From Chloroflexota bacterium (GTDB taxonomy: Bacteria; Chloroflexota; UBA6077; JAJPHF01): a stretch of DNA of 36,782 nucleotides. The translations under genes and the position numbers were made by a program. Position 1 is the first letter of the stretch; the number at the start of each line of letters is the position of its first letter. The notes below the pieces were generated by a model. The model searched no databases, was not told the origin of the DNA, and saw only the letters and a program-made list of their open reading frames with translations. The stretch spans positions 1-36,782 of the forward strand of contig JADGHJ010000005.1 of NCBI GenBank assembly GCA_019686175.1. The letters are read 5' to 3'. This document shows positions 18,140 to 27,080 of this stretch, one piece after another.

Positions 18140-19357
18140 GTGCCGGTCGAACGCGAGCTGGCGGACCTCGTCGCGCAGCGCCTCGACGAGGCGTACCTCC
18201 GCGAAATCCTCGTGCGCCTCTTGCAGACGCCGACTGACGTGCCGCTCGGCCAAACCGAGCTGGCGCCCGAGGACCCGAAGCTCGCCCGCTACAGCCGCGA
18301 GGTCATCGCGCCCGCGCTGGCGCGCCTCGGCTACACGCGCCTCACCATCGACGACGCCAACAACCTGGTCTGCCGCATCGGGACGGAGGGCGCCTCGCCC
18401 AGCCTGCTGCTGATGGGCTACGCCGTGGCGCAGCACGGCAACCTGATGGCCGACCCGTACTCCGGGCGCATCGCCAGCGCCGCAGAGTACGGGCTCGACG
18501 AGCCGTGTGCCTTCGGCCAGGGCGCCACGCAGCACAAGGGCGCGCTGGCCGCGGGCCTGGCGGCGCTGAAGCTAGTGGCCGAGAGCGGGGTGCCGCTGCG
18601 CGGCCAGCTCGTCTTCGCCGTGAACACCGAGGGGCGCAGCAGCCACACGTGCAGCCGGCTGATCCTCGACGGCCAGGGCGTGCGCGCCGACCACGGCGTG
18701 CTCCTGTTCGCCACCGGCAATCGCATCTCGCTGGGCAATCGCGGGCGGCTGGACGTGCGGATCACCGTGCGCGGTCGCTCGGCGCACTCCAGCCAGCCCT
18801 GGTTGGGGCTGAGCGCCATCGACGGCGCCTACGAGGTGCAGACGCGTCTGCGCGCGCTCCAGCTCGCGGCGCGCCACCCCCAGCTCGGCGCGGCGCAGGC
18901 CACACTCTACCAGGTCCAGTTCGCGCCGATCGCGCCGCACACGCTGCCCGACACGGCGGTGCTCACGGTCGATCGCCGCCTGCTGCCCGGCGAAGACCCC
19001 GACGCCGCCCTGGCCGAGATCCGCACCGCCATCGGCGACCTCAGCCCCTACCAGGTGGAGGTCGCGCCGGGCGCCCTCATGTACCCCGCCGAGGTACCGC
19101 CCGACGCGCCGATCGTGCGCGCGCTCCAGGCCGCCGCGCGGGCCACGCTCGGCCGCGAGCTGGAGACGTTCTACCTGCCGAACACCTTCGACGCCGGTTA
19201 CGCCAACCACGTGGGCATCCCGACGGTGATGTTCGGACCAGGCATCCGCCGGCTGGGCAGCGAGGTGACGGCCGAGGAGTTCGTGGCGCTGTCGCACGTG
19301 CGCGACGCCGCCCGTGTATATGCCTACACCATCCTGAGCCTGCTGGGGACTGTATGA
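18140..19357 (+). CDS. M20-family peptidase-like protein lacking canonical metal ligands
   Basis: This 405-residue protein has the overall M20 (ArgE/DapE/CPG2) fold: an N-terminal half, the lid domain beginning GNRGRLDVRITVRGRSAHSS, and a C-terminal half with FDAGYANHVGIPTVMFGPG. The catalytic metal site is largely gone. The usual HxD of the GHxD motif is Y94-A-V96 (GYAVAQHG), the bridging Asp is Q131 (GATQHKG), the general-base Glu is T163 in NTE, and the final His motif is absent. The lid His in AHSS is kept. GTG 18140 has GGGGGAA seven nt upstream; a TTG at 18125 has a weaker site. The stop overlaps the next ATG. It may be a non-catalytic or repurposed homolog. Confidence 0.85.
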   Translation: MPVERELADLVAQRLDEAYLREILVRLLQTPTDVPLGQTELAPEDPKLARYSREVIAPALARLGYTRLTIDDANNLVCRIGTEGASPSLLLMGYAVAQHGNLMADPYSGRIASAAEYGLDEPCAFGQGATQHKGALAAGLAALKLVAESGVPLRGQLVFAVNTEGRSSHTCSRLILDGQGVRADHGVLLFATGNRISLGNRGRLDVRITVRGRSAHSSQPWLGLSAIDGAYEVQTRLRALQLAARHPQLGAAQATLYQVQFAPIAPHTLPDTAVLTVDRRLLPGEDPDAALAEIRTAIGDLSPYQVEVAPGALMYPAEVPPDAPIVRALQAAARATLGRELETFYLPNTFDAGYANHVGIPTVMFGPGIRRLGSEVTAEEFVALSHVRDAARVYAYTILSLLGTV

Positions 19358-20373
19358 CTGCCACTGCCACGCGGCCGGTGCGTTACGGGCTGAGCCTGTC
19401 CAACCGGGGCGTGCTGCTGGGGCTGACCACCGTGCCGGAGCTGCTGGCGCTGGCCGAGGAGGCCGAGGCGTCGGGCTTCTTCGAGTCGGTGTGGGTCGGC
19501 GATAGCCTGCTGGCCAAGCCGCGGCTGGAGGCCATCGTGTTGCTGTCCGCGCTGGCGGCGCGCACCACGCGCGTGCGGCTGGGCCCGGCCTGCCTGGCGA
19601 GCTTCCCGCTGCGCCACCCGCTGGTACTCGCCGCGCAGTGGGCCAGCCTCGACCGCCTGGCCAACGGACGCACGGTGCTGTGCGTGTGCCTCGGCGGCAA
19701 CCCCCAGCGCGGCGGTGCGTTCGCCGACGAGTATCGGGCCATGCAGGTCGAGCCCAGCTCGCGCGTCGGCCGGCTGGAGGAAGGCATCGCGGTGCTGCGG
19801 GCCGTGTGGGAGCACGAGCGGGCCAGCTTCCACGGCCGCTACTACGCCTTCGAGGGCGTGGCGTTCGAACCGAAGCCCGCCCAGGCGCGCGTGCCGATCT
19901 GGATCGCCAGCAATCCCGACCCGACTGCCCTGGCGCCCGCCGCGCTCGACCGCGCGCTGGCGCGCGTGGCGCGGCTGGCCGACGGCTGGATGAGCACCGC
20001 GGTGGATGCTGCCCTGTTCGGTGCCCAGTGGCGGCGGATCCAGGAACTCGCGCGCGCTGCCGGCCGCGATCCGGCCGCGCTGGAGTCGGCGTACCATCTG
20101 ATGGTGCACCTGCACCCCGACCCCGAGACGGCCGTGGCCGCAGCCAAGCGCTACCTGGACCACTACTACCGCACCGACTACTCGCGCGCGGTGCTCGACG
20201 CCTGGGTCGCCTACGGGCCGCCCGAGATGGTGGCCGCCAAGATCCTGGCGTTCGTGCGCGCCGGTTGCCAGACGCCGATCCTGCGCTTCGCCGCGACCGA
20301 TCAGCGCGGCCAACTGCGTCAGTTCCTGACCACCGTGGCACCGTTGCTAGCCGGGGCGCGGGTGCCGGGCTGA
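19354..20373 (+). CDS. LLM-class flavin-dependent oxidoreductase
   Basis: This 339-residue protein belongs to the luciferase-like monooxygenase family, a TIM barrel that uses FMNH2 or F420. Visible features are the N-terminal RYGLSLSNRG strand, EEAEASGFFESVWVGDS, the strand and loop TRVRLGPACLASFPLRHPLVLAAQWASLDRLANGR, and the second-half RLADGWMST. It starts at ATG 19354, overlapping the M20-like stop by 4 nt, so the two are translationally coupled and probably work in one pathway. LLM proteins in catabolic clusters often oxygenate heterocycles or reduce conjugated bonds. Whether FMN or F420 is used cannot be read here. Confidence 0.9.
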   Translation: MTATATRPVRYGLSLSNRGVLLGLTTVPELLALAEEAEASGFFESVWVGDSLLAKPRLEAIVLLSALAARTTRVRLGPACLASFPLRHPLVLAAQWASLDRLANGRTVLCVCLGGNPQRGGAFADEYRAMQVEPSSRVGRLEEGIAVLRAVWEHERASFHGRYYAFEGVAFEPKPAQARVPIWIASNPDPTALAPAALDRALARVARLADGWMSTAVDAALFGAQWRRIQELARAAGRDPAALESAYHLMVHLHPDPETAVAAAKRYLDHYYRTDYSRAVLDAWVAYGPPEMVAAKILAFVRAGCQTPILRFAATDQRGQLRQFLTTVAPLLAGARVPG

Positions 20374-20399
20374 CGCGGCGTGGCCCGCGGCGCAGCTCG

Positions 20400-20448
20400 G
20401 GGCCGTGCGCACGCTCCCCCGATGGCGGGCAGAGCGCGCGCACGGCTC
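20400..20448. terminator. Bidirectional terminator hairpin between LLM and binding-protein genes
   Basis: The arms 20402-20416 (GCCGTGCGCACGCTC) and 20432-20446 pair over 15 bp with one A-C mismatch and a 15-nt loop. It sits in the 89-nt gap between two converging genes, so it can serve both directions. No T run is visible, as is common in high-GC genomes. Confidence 0.6.
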
Positions 20449-20462
20449 TGGTGCGCGCGGCG

Positions 20463-21758
20463 TCAGCGCTGGGCGAACGGCGGCGCGGGGTAGGCGAACG
20501 GCGCGCTCGCGTGCTCAGGCGGCCAGATTAGCTCGTTTTTGCCGTTCTGCCACTGGAGCAGGAGATACTCCATAACCCCCGTGCCGTCCGGGTTGAAGCG
20601 GATCGGCCCTACCACCGAGGTCTGCAGATTCGTCTCGGCGATCGCCTGGCGCAGGCGCTCCCCATCGAGCGAGCCAGCGCGCTCGATCGCATCGACCACC
20701 ACTTGCACGATGGCATAAGCGGGTCCAGTTGCTCCCTCGGGGAGCTTGCCGTACTTGGCCAGGTGCTTCGCTGTCAACTCGGCCACCCCGGGAAACTTCG
20801 CGGCATGGTGCCATCCGGGAGAGGTGACGACGTAGTCGCCGTCCCTACCCAGGTTGTCGGCCCACACCTGGCCGTCCGCGGCGCGGCTAAGGTGCAAGAA
20901 GCGCGGGTTGAAGTCCAGCTCCTTCATCTGCTTCACGAGCGCCATACCATCGGGCGGATTGGGGTTGGCCATTACCGCCTCGGCGCCGGCCGCCTTGGCC
21001 CGTTGGATGAGGTCCGAGAAGTCCCTCGTCCCAACGGCGTACTCCTCGTTCGCCACGATCTGGTAGCCGTAGCGCGGCGCCTGCTCGGCGTACAGGCGCG
21101 CCATCTCCAGCCCCCAGTCGGTCTTCTCGGCGAACAACGCCACTCGCCGCGGCCGCTGGGCCTCGGGCAGCGAGTTCAACAGCTCGTAGGTCGCCTGCAC
21201 GATGCCCGGGGACTTCACGAACGGGGAGAAGAGATACCGCAGGCCGCGCTGGTGGATCTCGTAGAGCGCGAAGCCTACACCCAGATAAGGGATGCGGTTC
21301 TTGTCACCGATGGCGGCGCCCGCGGCGTGCAGGTCCGAGCCGGCCCCGCCCATGTACACTACCACTCGATCCTGGGCGTACAGTGTCTCCAGCCGCTGCA
21401 CCGTCTTGGTCGGGTCTGACTCGTCGTCGTACAGGCGCAGCTCCAGCGGCCGGCGCACGCCGCCCACGTTCACCCCGCCGGCGGCGTTGACGTCCTCGAT
21501 CGCCAGCTCGTAGCCGTTCCGCACGGGCGCGCCGATCGAAGCATAGCGGCCGGTGAGTGGCACCACGGCGCCGAGGCGAATGGGCTCGCCTGCGCCGCTC
21601 TGGGCGTGCGGCGGAGCTGCCCGAGCGGTGGTAGCGGCCGCGGCAGGGGCGGGCGCGCTCGGCTTGGTCGCCGGCTGGGGGCTGCACGCCGCCAGTAGGC
21701 CGGCTGCCAGCATGCCGATCGCTACAAACGAGGCCAGAGCACGGAGTGATCCTCGCAT
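20463..21758 (-). CDS. Solute-binding lipoprotein, Leu/Ile/Val-type ABC transporter (copy 1)
   Basis: This 431-residue protein has a signal peptide with lipobox (MRGSLRALASFVAIGMLAAGLLAAC) and an Ala/Pro-rich linker. It then has a type I periplasmic-binding fold: IRLGAVVPLTGRYASIG, AIEDVNAAGGVNVGG, the LELRLYDDESDPTKTVQ segment and TGPAYAIVQVVVDAIERAG. AGGAGG lies 5 nt before ATG 21758, which fixes the start over longer upstream frames. Family members bind branched-chain amino acids, amides or aromatic acids. It lies 74 nt downstream of a close paralog. No permease or ATPase of the LivHMGF type is in the window. Confidence 0.93.
   Translation of the reverse strand: MRGSLRALASFVAIGMLAAGLLAACSPQPATKPSAPAPAAAATTARAAPPHAQSGAGEPIRLGAVVPLTGRYASIGAPVRNGYELAIEDVNAAGGVNVGGVRRPLELRLYDDESDPTKTVQRLETLYAQDRVVVYMGGAGSDLHAAGAAIGDKNRIPYLGVGFALYEIHQRGLRYLFSPFVKSPGIVQATYELLNSLPEAQRPRRVALFAEKTDWGLEMARLYAEQAPRYGYQIVANEEYAVGTRDFSDLIQRAKAAGAEAVMANPNPPDGMALVKQMKELDFNPRFLHLSRAADGQVWADNLGRDGDYVVTSPGWHHAAKFPGVAELTAKHLAKYGKLPEGATGPAYAIVQVVVDAIERAGSLDGERLRQAIAETNLQTSVVGPIRFNPDGTGVMEYLLLQWQNGKNELIWPPEHASAPFAYPAPPFAQR
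21268..21329. repeat. 62-nt block identical in the two tandem binding-protein genes
   Basis: Bases 21268-21329 are identical to 22638-22699, inside two genes that elsewhere differ every few bases. The block encodes the GDKNRIPYLGVGFA part of the fold. A second long, near-identical block covers the segment LELRL to NAAGGVNVGG. Confidence 0.85.
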
Positions 21759-21832
21759 GCGGTCCTCCTGGCGGATCCACACCGAATAGCAGCATTGGGC
21801 GCGCATCGCGGGCTGGCCCCGTGGTTGCAGCG

Positions 21833-23119
21833 CTACCGCTGGGCGAACGGCGGCGCGGGGTAGGCGAACGGCGCGCTGGCCTGCTCGCGTGGCCAGATCA
21901 GCTCGCTCTTGCCGTTCTGCCATTGCGGCAGCAGATAGTCGACCACGCCAGAGCCATCCGGGTTGAAGCGGATCGGGCCAATCACCGAGGTCTGCAAGTG
22001 CGTGTCGGCGATCGCCTGGCGGAGGCTCTCCCCGTCGAGCTTGCCCGCGCGCTCCATGGCGTCGACCAACACCTGGATCAGCGCGTAGGCGGGGCCCGTG
22101 AGGACGTCGGCGGGCCGGCCGTACTTGGCCTGATGCTTCGCTGTCAGCTCGGCCACGCCCGGGTACTTGGCGGCGTGATGCCAGCCGGGCGAGTACACCA
22201 CGTAGTCGCCGTCTTTGCCCAGGTTCTCAGCCCACACCAGCCCGTCCGGGGCGCGGCTGAGCATCAGGAACTTGGGGTTGAAGTCTAGCTCCTTCATCTG
22301 CTTGACTAGCGCCATGCCGTCCGGCGGGTTCGGCTCGCCGAACACAACCTCGGCGCCGGCCGCTTTGGCCTTGAGGATCAGGTCGGAGAAGTCCTTGGTG
22401 CCCGGCGCGTACTCCTCGTTGACCACGATCTGGTAGCCGTAGCGCGGCGCCTGCTCGGCGTACAGGCGGCCCATCTCCGCGCCCCAATCGGTCTTCTCGG
22501 AGAACAGGGCCACCCGGCGCGGCCGGTCGGCCTCCGGCAGCGAGTTCAGCAGCTCGTAGCTGGCCTGCACGATGCCTGGGGATTTGGGGAACGGCGAGAA
22601 AAGGTACTTCAGGCCCCGCGTGTGGATATCGTATAGGGCGAAGCCTACACCCAGATAAGGGATGCGGTTCTTGTCACCGATGGCGGCGCCCGCGGCGTGG
22701 AGGTCCGAGCCCGCGCCGCCGAGATAGGCTACCACGCGGTCCTGGGCGTAGAGCGACTCCAGCCGCTGCACCGTCTTGGCCGGATCCGACTCGTCGTCGA
22801 GCAGCCGCAGCTCCAGCGGCCGGCGCACGCCGCCCACGTTCACCCCGCCGGCAGCGTTGACATCCTCGACGCCGATCTCGTAGCCTGCCTTCACCATGGC
22901 GCCCAACGAGGCATAGCGGCCGGTGAGCGGGACGACGGCACCGATGCGGATCGGTTCTGCGGCACCGCTGGGGGATGGAGACGCTCCCTGACTGACCGCG
23001 GGGTTGGCGGCGCCCGAGGTACTCGGCTTCGCGGCCGGCTGCGGGGTACAGGCGAGCAAGCCGACTGCCAGGCTACCGATAGCGAGGAACGAGGTCAAGG
23101 CACGCAGAGATCCTCGCAT
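21833..23119 (-). CDS. Solute-binding lipoprotein, Leu/Ile/Val-type ABC transporter (copy 2)
   Basis: This 428-residue paralog of the adjacent gene has the same architecture: lipobox LLAC after MRGSLRALTSFLAIGSLAVG, a Ser/Pro/Ala linker, and a type I binding-protein fold. About three quarters of residues match copy 1 by eye, with the same final FAYPAPPFAQR. Differences cluster in the linker and at scattered surface positions, for example NPNPPDG in copy 1 against GEPNPPDG here. GAGGAGG lies 5 nt before ATG 23119. It is transcribed before copy 1, probably from the promoter at 23191-23219. Its place opposite the UbiD/LLM cluster suggests the ligand could be that pathway's substrate; this is inference. 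Confidence 0.93.
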   Translation of the reverse strand: MRGSLRALTSFLAIGSLAVGLLACTPQPAAKPSTSGAANPAVSQGASPSPSGAAEPIRIGAVVPLTGRYASLGAMVKAGYEIGVEDVNAAGGVNVGGVRRPLELRLLDDESDPAKTVQRLESLYAQDRVVAYLGGAGSDLHAAGAAIGDKNRIPYLGVGFALYDIHTRGLKYLFSPFPKSPGIVQASYELLNSLPEADRPRRVALFSEKTDWGAEMGRLYAEQAPRYGYQIVVNEEYAPGTKDFSDLILKAKAAGAEVVFGEPNPPDGMALVKQMKELDFNPKFLMLSRAPDGLVWAENLGKDGDYVVYSPGWHHAAKYPGVAELTAKHQAKYGRPADVLTGPAYALIQVLVDAMERAGKLDGESLRQAIADTHLQTSVIGPIRFNPDGSGVVDYLLPQWQNGKSELIWPREQASAPFAYPAPPFAQR

Positions 23120-23190
23120 GTGATCCTCCTCTGCGATCCAGGCCGACCGATACGCGACTTCCCCCAGCACGGGGAACCACGATGGCCGAG

Positions 23191-23219
23191 AGTATGCCCT
23201 GCGGCCTCGACTCCGGCAA
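23191..23219 (-). promoter_or_regulatory. Sigma-70-type promoter for the binding-protein pair
   Basis: On the - strand TTGCCG (23214-23219), a 17-nt spacer and CATACT (23191-23196) lie about 70 nt before ATG 23119. Each hexamer matches 4 of 6. It begins 15 nt after the sbcC stop. Confidence 0.45.
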
Positions 23220-23233
23220 GAGATGCATGGATG

Positions 23234-25777
23234 TCAGACGACCTGGAACCGCGAGCCCTGACGGGTCTTTTGCACCTCGATGCGGACGGGGAACACCTCC
23301 TTCATCTCCGCGAGGTGCGTGACTACTAGCACGCGGGCGAAGTCGTCCTGGATCGCCTTGATCGCCTCGACGATGCGCTCGATTCCCTCGGCGTCCTGCG
23401 TGCCGAAGCCCTCGTCGATGATCAGCAGTTGCAAAGGGATGCCGGCGCGGCGCGCTACCAGCCGGGCCAGTGCCACACGCAGCGCGAAGTTGGCGCGGAA
23501 CGCCTCGCCGCCGCTGAACAGCTCGTAGCCACGCGTGCCCAACTCGTCGGCCAGCTTGATATCCAGCGTCTCGATCGTTGTGCCCTTTTGCGTATCGCGC
23601 TGCGTCTCCAGCAGCAAGTGCATGCGGTTGTCGGTCATGCGCGCCAACAGGGCGTTGGCCTCGGCCTCCAGCTCGGGGATCGCCGCTTCGATGATCATGG
23701 CCTGAATGCCGCGCTTGCCGAACGCCAGGGCGAGGTCGCGGTAGATCCCCTGCTCGTGCTGGAGCTGCGCCCGCTGCGCCAAGAGTCGTTCCCGCTCGCC
23801 GGCCAGGAAGTCGAGGGTCCGCAGCTGCTGCCGCACGGCGCCCAGGCGCTGGTGCGCCAGGCGCTGCTGGTCCTCGGCTCGCCGCAGCGCGTCCTGTGCT
23901 GCGGCCAGCTGGTTTTCGAGCGCGGGTAGCTCGGCCAGCTCGGCCGCGAGCGAGGCCGCCTCCGCCTCGTCGGCCGTGAGCTGCGCGCGCCACGCCTCCA
24001 CTGCGGTGCCGGCTTGGGCAAGCAACTCGCGCTCCCGCAGTGCCATCTCGCGCATCTGCCCGAGCCGGCGGTGCTGCTCTTCCCACGGGGCGAGCTGGTC
24101 CTGGCGCTGGCGCAGGGCGGCGTGGGTTTGCGAGTCGTAGTTCAGCGCCGCGAGCCGCGCGTCAAGCTCTACCAGCGCGGCCTGCGCCTCCGAGGCATAG
24201 TCGCCGCGCGCCAGCGCGGCCGCCGCCTCGTCGCGCTCCGCGAGCACGCCGGTCAGCTCCATCTCGGCGTTCAGCGCTTGCTGCAACGCCTGGCGCCACT
24301 GCCCAAGCCGCTCGCTGGCCTGGGCCAGCGGCTCGATCTCGGCCTCGAGCCGCTGTAGCTCCTGCTCCGCCGCTGCGATCGCAGCCTTCAGCTCGGCGAG
24401 CCGCGCGTTATTGGTGCGGCCCTGCTCGGCCAGCTCGCGGTTCTGCCGCTCGCAGCGCGCGATGGCGTGCTGCCGATTGGCGCCATCGAGCGAGGTGAGG
24501 CAGAAGGGGCATTGGGCGGCCTCGGCGAGGACCCGCTGCGCCTCCTTGGCCTCGCGGAACCGCTTGCGGAGCTGGGCGTTCTGTGCTTCTAGACTGGTCT
24601 GCTCGCCGTGCGCCCGGGCCAACTGCTCCGCCACCATCTGGCGCCGCGCCTGTAGCGTGGCGCACTGCTCCTGGGCCTGCTCGGCCTGCCGGAGTTGTTG
24701 TTCGAGCTTGGGGCGCTGGGTCGCGTCCTGCTGCAGGCGTCGGATCCGCTCCGTGAGTTGATTCACCCGCGCCTCCAGCGCCGCGCGCGCACTGGCCACC
24801 GTGCGCTCGTGCACCACGCGCTGCCGCTGGAGGTCTAATGCGGCCGCCGCCCGCTCGGCCAGCACCGCCAATTGGGCGCGCACATCGAGGAGCTCCTGGT
24901 AGCCCGCCTCGATCTCTCCTGCTCTGGCTAGCACCCGCTCGGCCGCCTCCAGGTGCTCGCGATGTTCTCGGAGCGTCTGCTCGGCGCGATCGAGCTGCGT
25001 GCGCGCCGTCTCGATGCGCTCGTTGAGCTTCTGCAGGTCCGCGCGCATACGGCTCAGACTCATCTGTCGCTCGCGCAGCACCTGGACGGTGGTCTGGGCG
25101 TCGAGCACGGCATGGTCGTACTCGCGCACCTGCTCGCTGAGCCGCCGCTCCTCGGCCTCCCGCTCTGCGCGGGCCTCCAGTTCCGCCTCGACCCGCTGGA
25201 TCTCCGCCTCGGCGTTGCGGATGGCGTCCTCGCGCTGCCGCATCGCCTCGCGGGCGCGCGCCTCGTACTCGTCGTAGCGCTGCAGCTCGAGGATCTCGGC
25301 CAGGATGCGCTTGCGCTCGTTCGGCGACTTGACCGTGAACTCGTCGGCCCGGCCCTGGAGGAGAAATGCCGAGTTGATGAACGTATCGTAGCGCATGCCC
25401 AGCAGGTCGACGATCCGTTGCTGCGTGTCACGCATGCTGTTGCCCGTCAGCGAGCGGAGGCCGTCGGGCTGCACCACGTGCAGGTCGAGGCTGCTGCGGC
25501 CGGCGCGGCTGCGCTTGCGCAGCACGCGGTAGCGGCCGGTGTCGAGTGCGAACTCGAACTCGACCTCCACCTCCTGGGCGCCCGCACGGATCACGTCGTC
25601 GCTGGCGCGGGCGCGGCACTCGCCCCACAGCGCCCATGTGATGGCGTCGAGCAGCGCCGACTTGCCGTGGCCATTCGGGCCGATGATGCAGGCCACGTGG
25701 ATGCCATCGAATAGCAGCGGCGGCACATCCTCGCCGTACGAGAGGAAATTGCGGAGCCGCAGCGCGATCGGGATCAT
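23234..25777 (-). CDS. sbcC: Exonuclease subunit SbcC (Rad50-like ATPase)
   Basis: This 847-residue SMC-like ATPase pairs with SbcD to open and trim DNA ends, hairpins and protein-blocked ends. It has Walker A GPNGHGKS at 33-40, a long coiled coil, a zinc hook CPFC at 423-426 near the exact centre, a second coil, ABC signature SGGEAF near 755-760, and Walker B LLIIDEGFGTQD near 784. The length is closer to archaeal Rad50 (about 880) than to E. coli SbcC (1048). It follows sbcD by 50 nt, and its position last in the island resembles archaeal mre11-rad50 order. Confidence 0.96.
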   Translation of the reverse strand: MIPIALRLRNFLSYGEDVPPLLFDGIHVACIIGPNGHGKSALLDAITWALWGECRARASDDVIRAGAQEVEVEFEFALDTGRYRVLRKRSRAGRSSLDLHVVQPDGLRSLTGNSMRDTQQRIVDLLGMRYDTFINSAFLLQGRADEFTVKSPNERKRILAEILELQRYDEYEARAREAMRQREDAIRNAEAEIQRVEAELEARAEREAEERRLSEQVREYDHAVLDAQTTVQVLRERQMSLSRMRADLQKLNERIETARTQLDRAEQTLREHREHLEAAERVLARAGEIEAGYQELLDVRAQLAVLAERAAAALDLQRQRVVHERTVASARAALEARVNQLTERIRRLQQDATQRPKLEQQLRQAEQAQEQCATLQARRQMVAEQLARAHGEQTSLEAQNAQLRKRFREAKEAQRVLAEAAQCPFCLTSLDGANRQHAIARCERQNRELAEQGRTNNARLAELKAAIAAAEQELQRLEAEIEPLAQASERLGQWRQALQQALNAEMELTGVLAERDEAAAALARGDYASEAQAALVELDARLAALNYDSQTHAALRQRQDQLAPWEEQHRRLGQMREMALRERELLAQAGTAVEAWRAQLTADEAEAASLAAELAELPALENQLAAAQDALRRAEDQQRLAHQRLGAVRQQLRTLDFLAGERERLLAQRAQLQHEQGIYRDLALAFGKRGIQAMIIEAAIPELEAEANALLARMTDNRMHLLLETQRDTQKGTTIETLDIKLADELGTRGYELFSGGEAFRANFALRVALARLVARRAGIPLQLLIIDEGFGTQDAEGIERIVEAIKAIQDDFARVLVVTHLAEMKEVFPVRIEVQKTRQGSRFQVV

Positions 25778-25827
25778 CTACCCACTGCCTTCCAGAGTTT
25801 CGATAGCGTGCCGCGAGGCCAGGGCGC

Positions 25828-27066
25828 TCAGTCAGCGCTCTCCAGCGCCGGCACCGGCTCCTCGCGCAGCAGCCGCTCCGCGTACTCGAGCAGCACATCG
25901 CGCCGCCCGGGCGGTACGTTGGTTGCTTCGAGGTAGCGGCGCAGGGCCTCCAGCGGCGTCAGCGCCCCTTCGAGGATGCCCGGCAGGCGCGCCCGCTCGC
26001 GCGTCTCCACGCGCCGCTGGATCGGCGCCACGAACGACGCCTCGCGCAGCGCCTGGCGCACGGCGCGCTCGTCGAGCCGGCCCTGCTGCTCGGGCTGGAG
26101 CTCGACGATCAGCCGCACCACCGCGTCGCGCACGCGGTCTGCCTGGCGCGCGATGTGGCGCAGTACTTCGTCCGTGGGATCCTCGCCGCGCGGCTTCACC
26201 GTGATGGTCACGAACGGCCGCGCGTGGACCGGCACGAACTCCAAGTCGGCCCGCCCGCGGCGGAGGTCCACCACCCAGAAGCCCTTCTGCTCCTCCTCCT
26301 CGCTGAAGTCCACGCGGTTGATGCTGCCCGAGTAGGCGATGGGCGGCTCGCCCCCCAGCACCTGCTGGCTGTGCAGATGGCCGAGCGCGACGTAGTCGAA
26401 GTGCGGGTCGCGCAGCGCCCCGGGGCTTACCATCGGGTCGTCACCTACCGCCAGCCAGCGCTCGGCGCCGATGCGGGCGCCGAACACGTGGCAGTGCCCG
26501 GCCAGCACCGCTGGGATCGCCGGGTCGAGCGCTTCGGCGGCCTTGCCGATCAGTTCCTCCACCCGCGCGACCAGGATCTCGTTCAGCTCGCGCAGGGTGC
26601 GGGAGCGGTACTCCTCGCGCGACAGCAGCGCGCTGCGGGTGACCCACGGCACGGTGACCACTTGCAGTGGGCCGCGGCGCGTGTCGAGCCGGAGGGTCTC
26701 GATACGGCGGTAGACGTACACGTGGGGCAGGCCCAGCACGCCGAAGATCTCGGTGGAGAAGGCGCGCGGCGTGGCGTTGGGCAGGTCGTGGTTGCCCGCC
26801 AGGATCACGGTTGGGATGCCCGCCTCGGAGAGCCGCCGGATGCGCCGTGCGAACTCGCGCTGGTGGGTGGGGCTGGGGTCGCGGTGCTTGTAGGCGTCGC
26901 CGCAGAACAGCACGGCGTCCACCGGCTCGCGCACCGCCCGCTCGATGGCTTCATCGAACGTGGCGCAGAAGTCCTCCAGGCGCGAGTTGAGTCCTGTCTC
27001 GGGGTTCACGCGCCCGTAGTTCTCCATGCCCAGGTGCACGTCGCTGAGGTGCAGGATCTTGACCAC
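25828..27066 (-). CDS. sbcD: Exonuclease subunit SbcD (Mre11-like nuclease)
   Basis: This 412-residue calcineurin-type phosphodiesterase has the five Mre11 motifs: D9-V-H11, GD at 56-57, GNHD at 91-94, AGHCHVFG near 190 and GHLH near 235. It is the Mn-dependent nuclease partner of SbcC. A C-terminal region (about 270-412) with heptad-like helices would contact the SbcC coil. The start is GTG 27066 with a GGGGGGGAG site upstream, 14 nt after the herA stop, so the two genes are probably cotranscribed. Confidence 0.95.
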   Translation of the reverse strand: MVKILHLSDVHLGMENYGRVNPETGLNSRLEDFCATFDEAIERAVREPVDAVLFCGDAYKHRDPSPTHQREFARRIRRLSEAGIPTVILAGNHDLPNATPRAFSTEIFGVLGLPHVYVYRRIETLRLDTRRGPLQVVTVPWVTRSALLSREEYRSRTLRELNEILVARVEELIGKAAEALDPAIPAVLAGHCHVFGARIGAERWLAVGDDPMVSPGALRDPHFDYVALGHLHSQQVLGGEPPIAYSGSINRVDFSEEEEQKGFWVVDLRRGRADLEFVPVHARPFVTITVKPRGEDPTDEVLRHIARQADRVRDAVVRLIVELQPEQQGRLDERAVRQALREASFVAPIQRRVETRERARLPGILEGALTPLEALRRYLEATNVPPGRRDVLLEYAERLLREEPVPALESAD

Positions 27067-27080
27067 GGCTCCCCCCCGCC

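Noticed and set aside
18572-20443. 623-codon open frame on the - strand opposite M20-like and LLM genes
   Set aside because: Composition is Arg, Ala, Pro and Gly without any motif, and both + strand genes are well supported.
25100-25300. Repeat-like DNA inside sbcC
   Set aside because: The pattern comes from Glu/Arg/Ala codons of the coiled coil and not from a DNA repeat.
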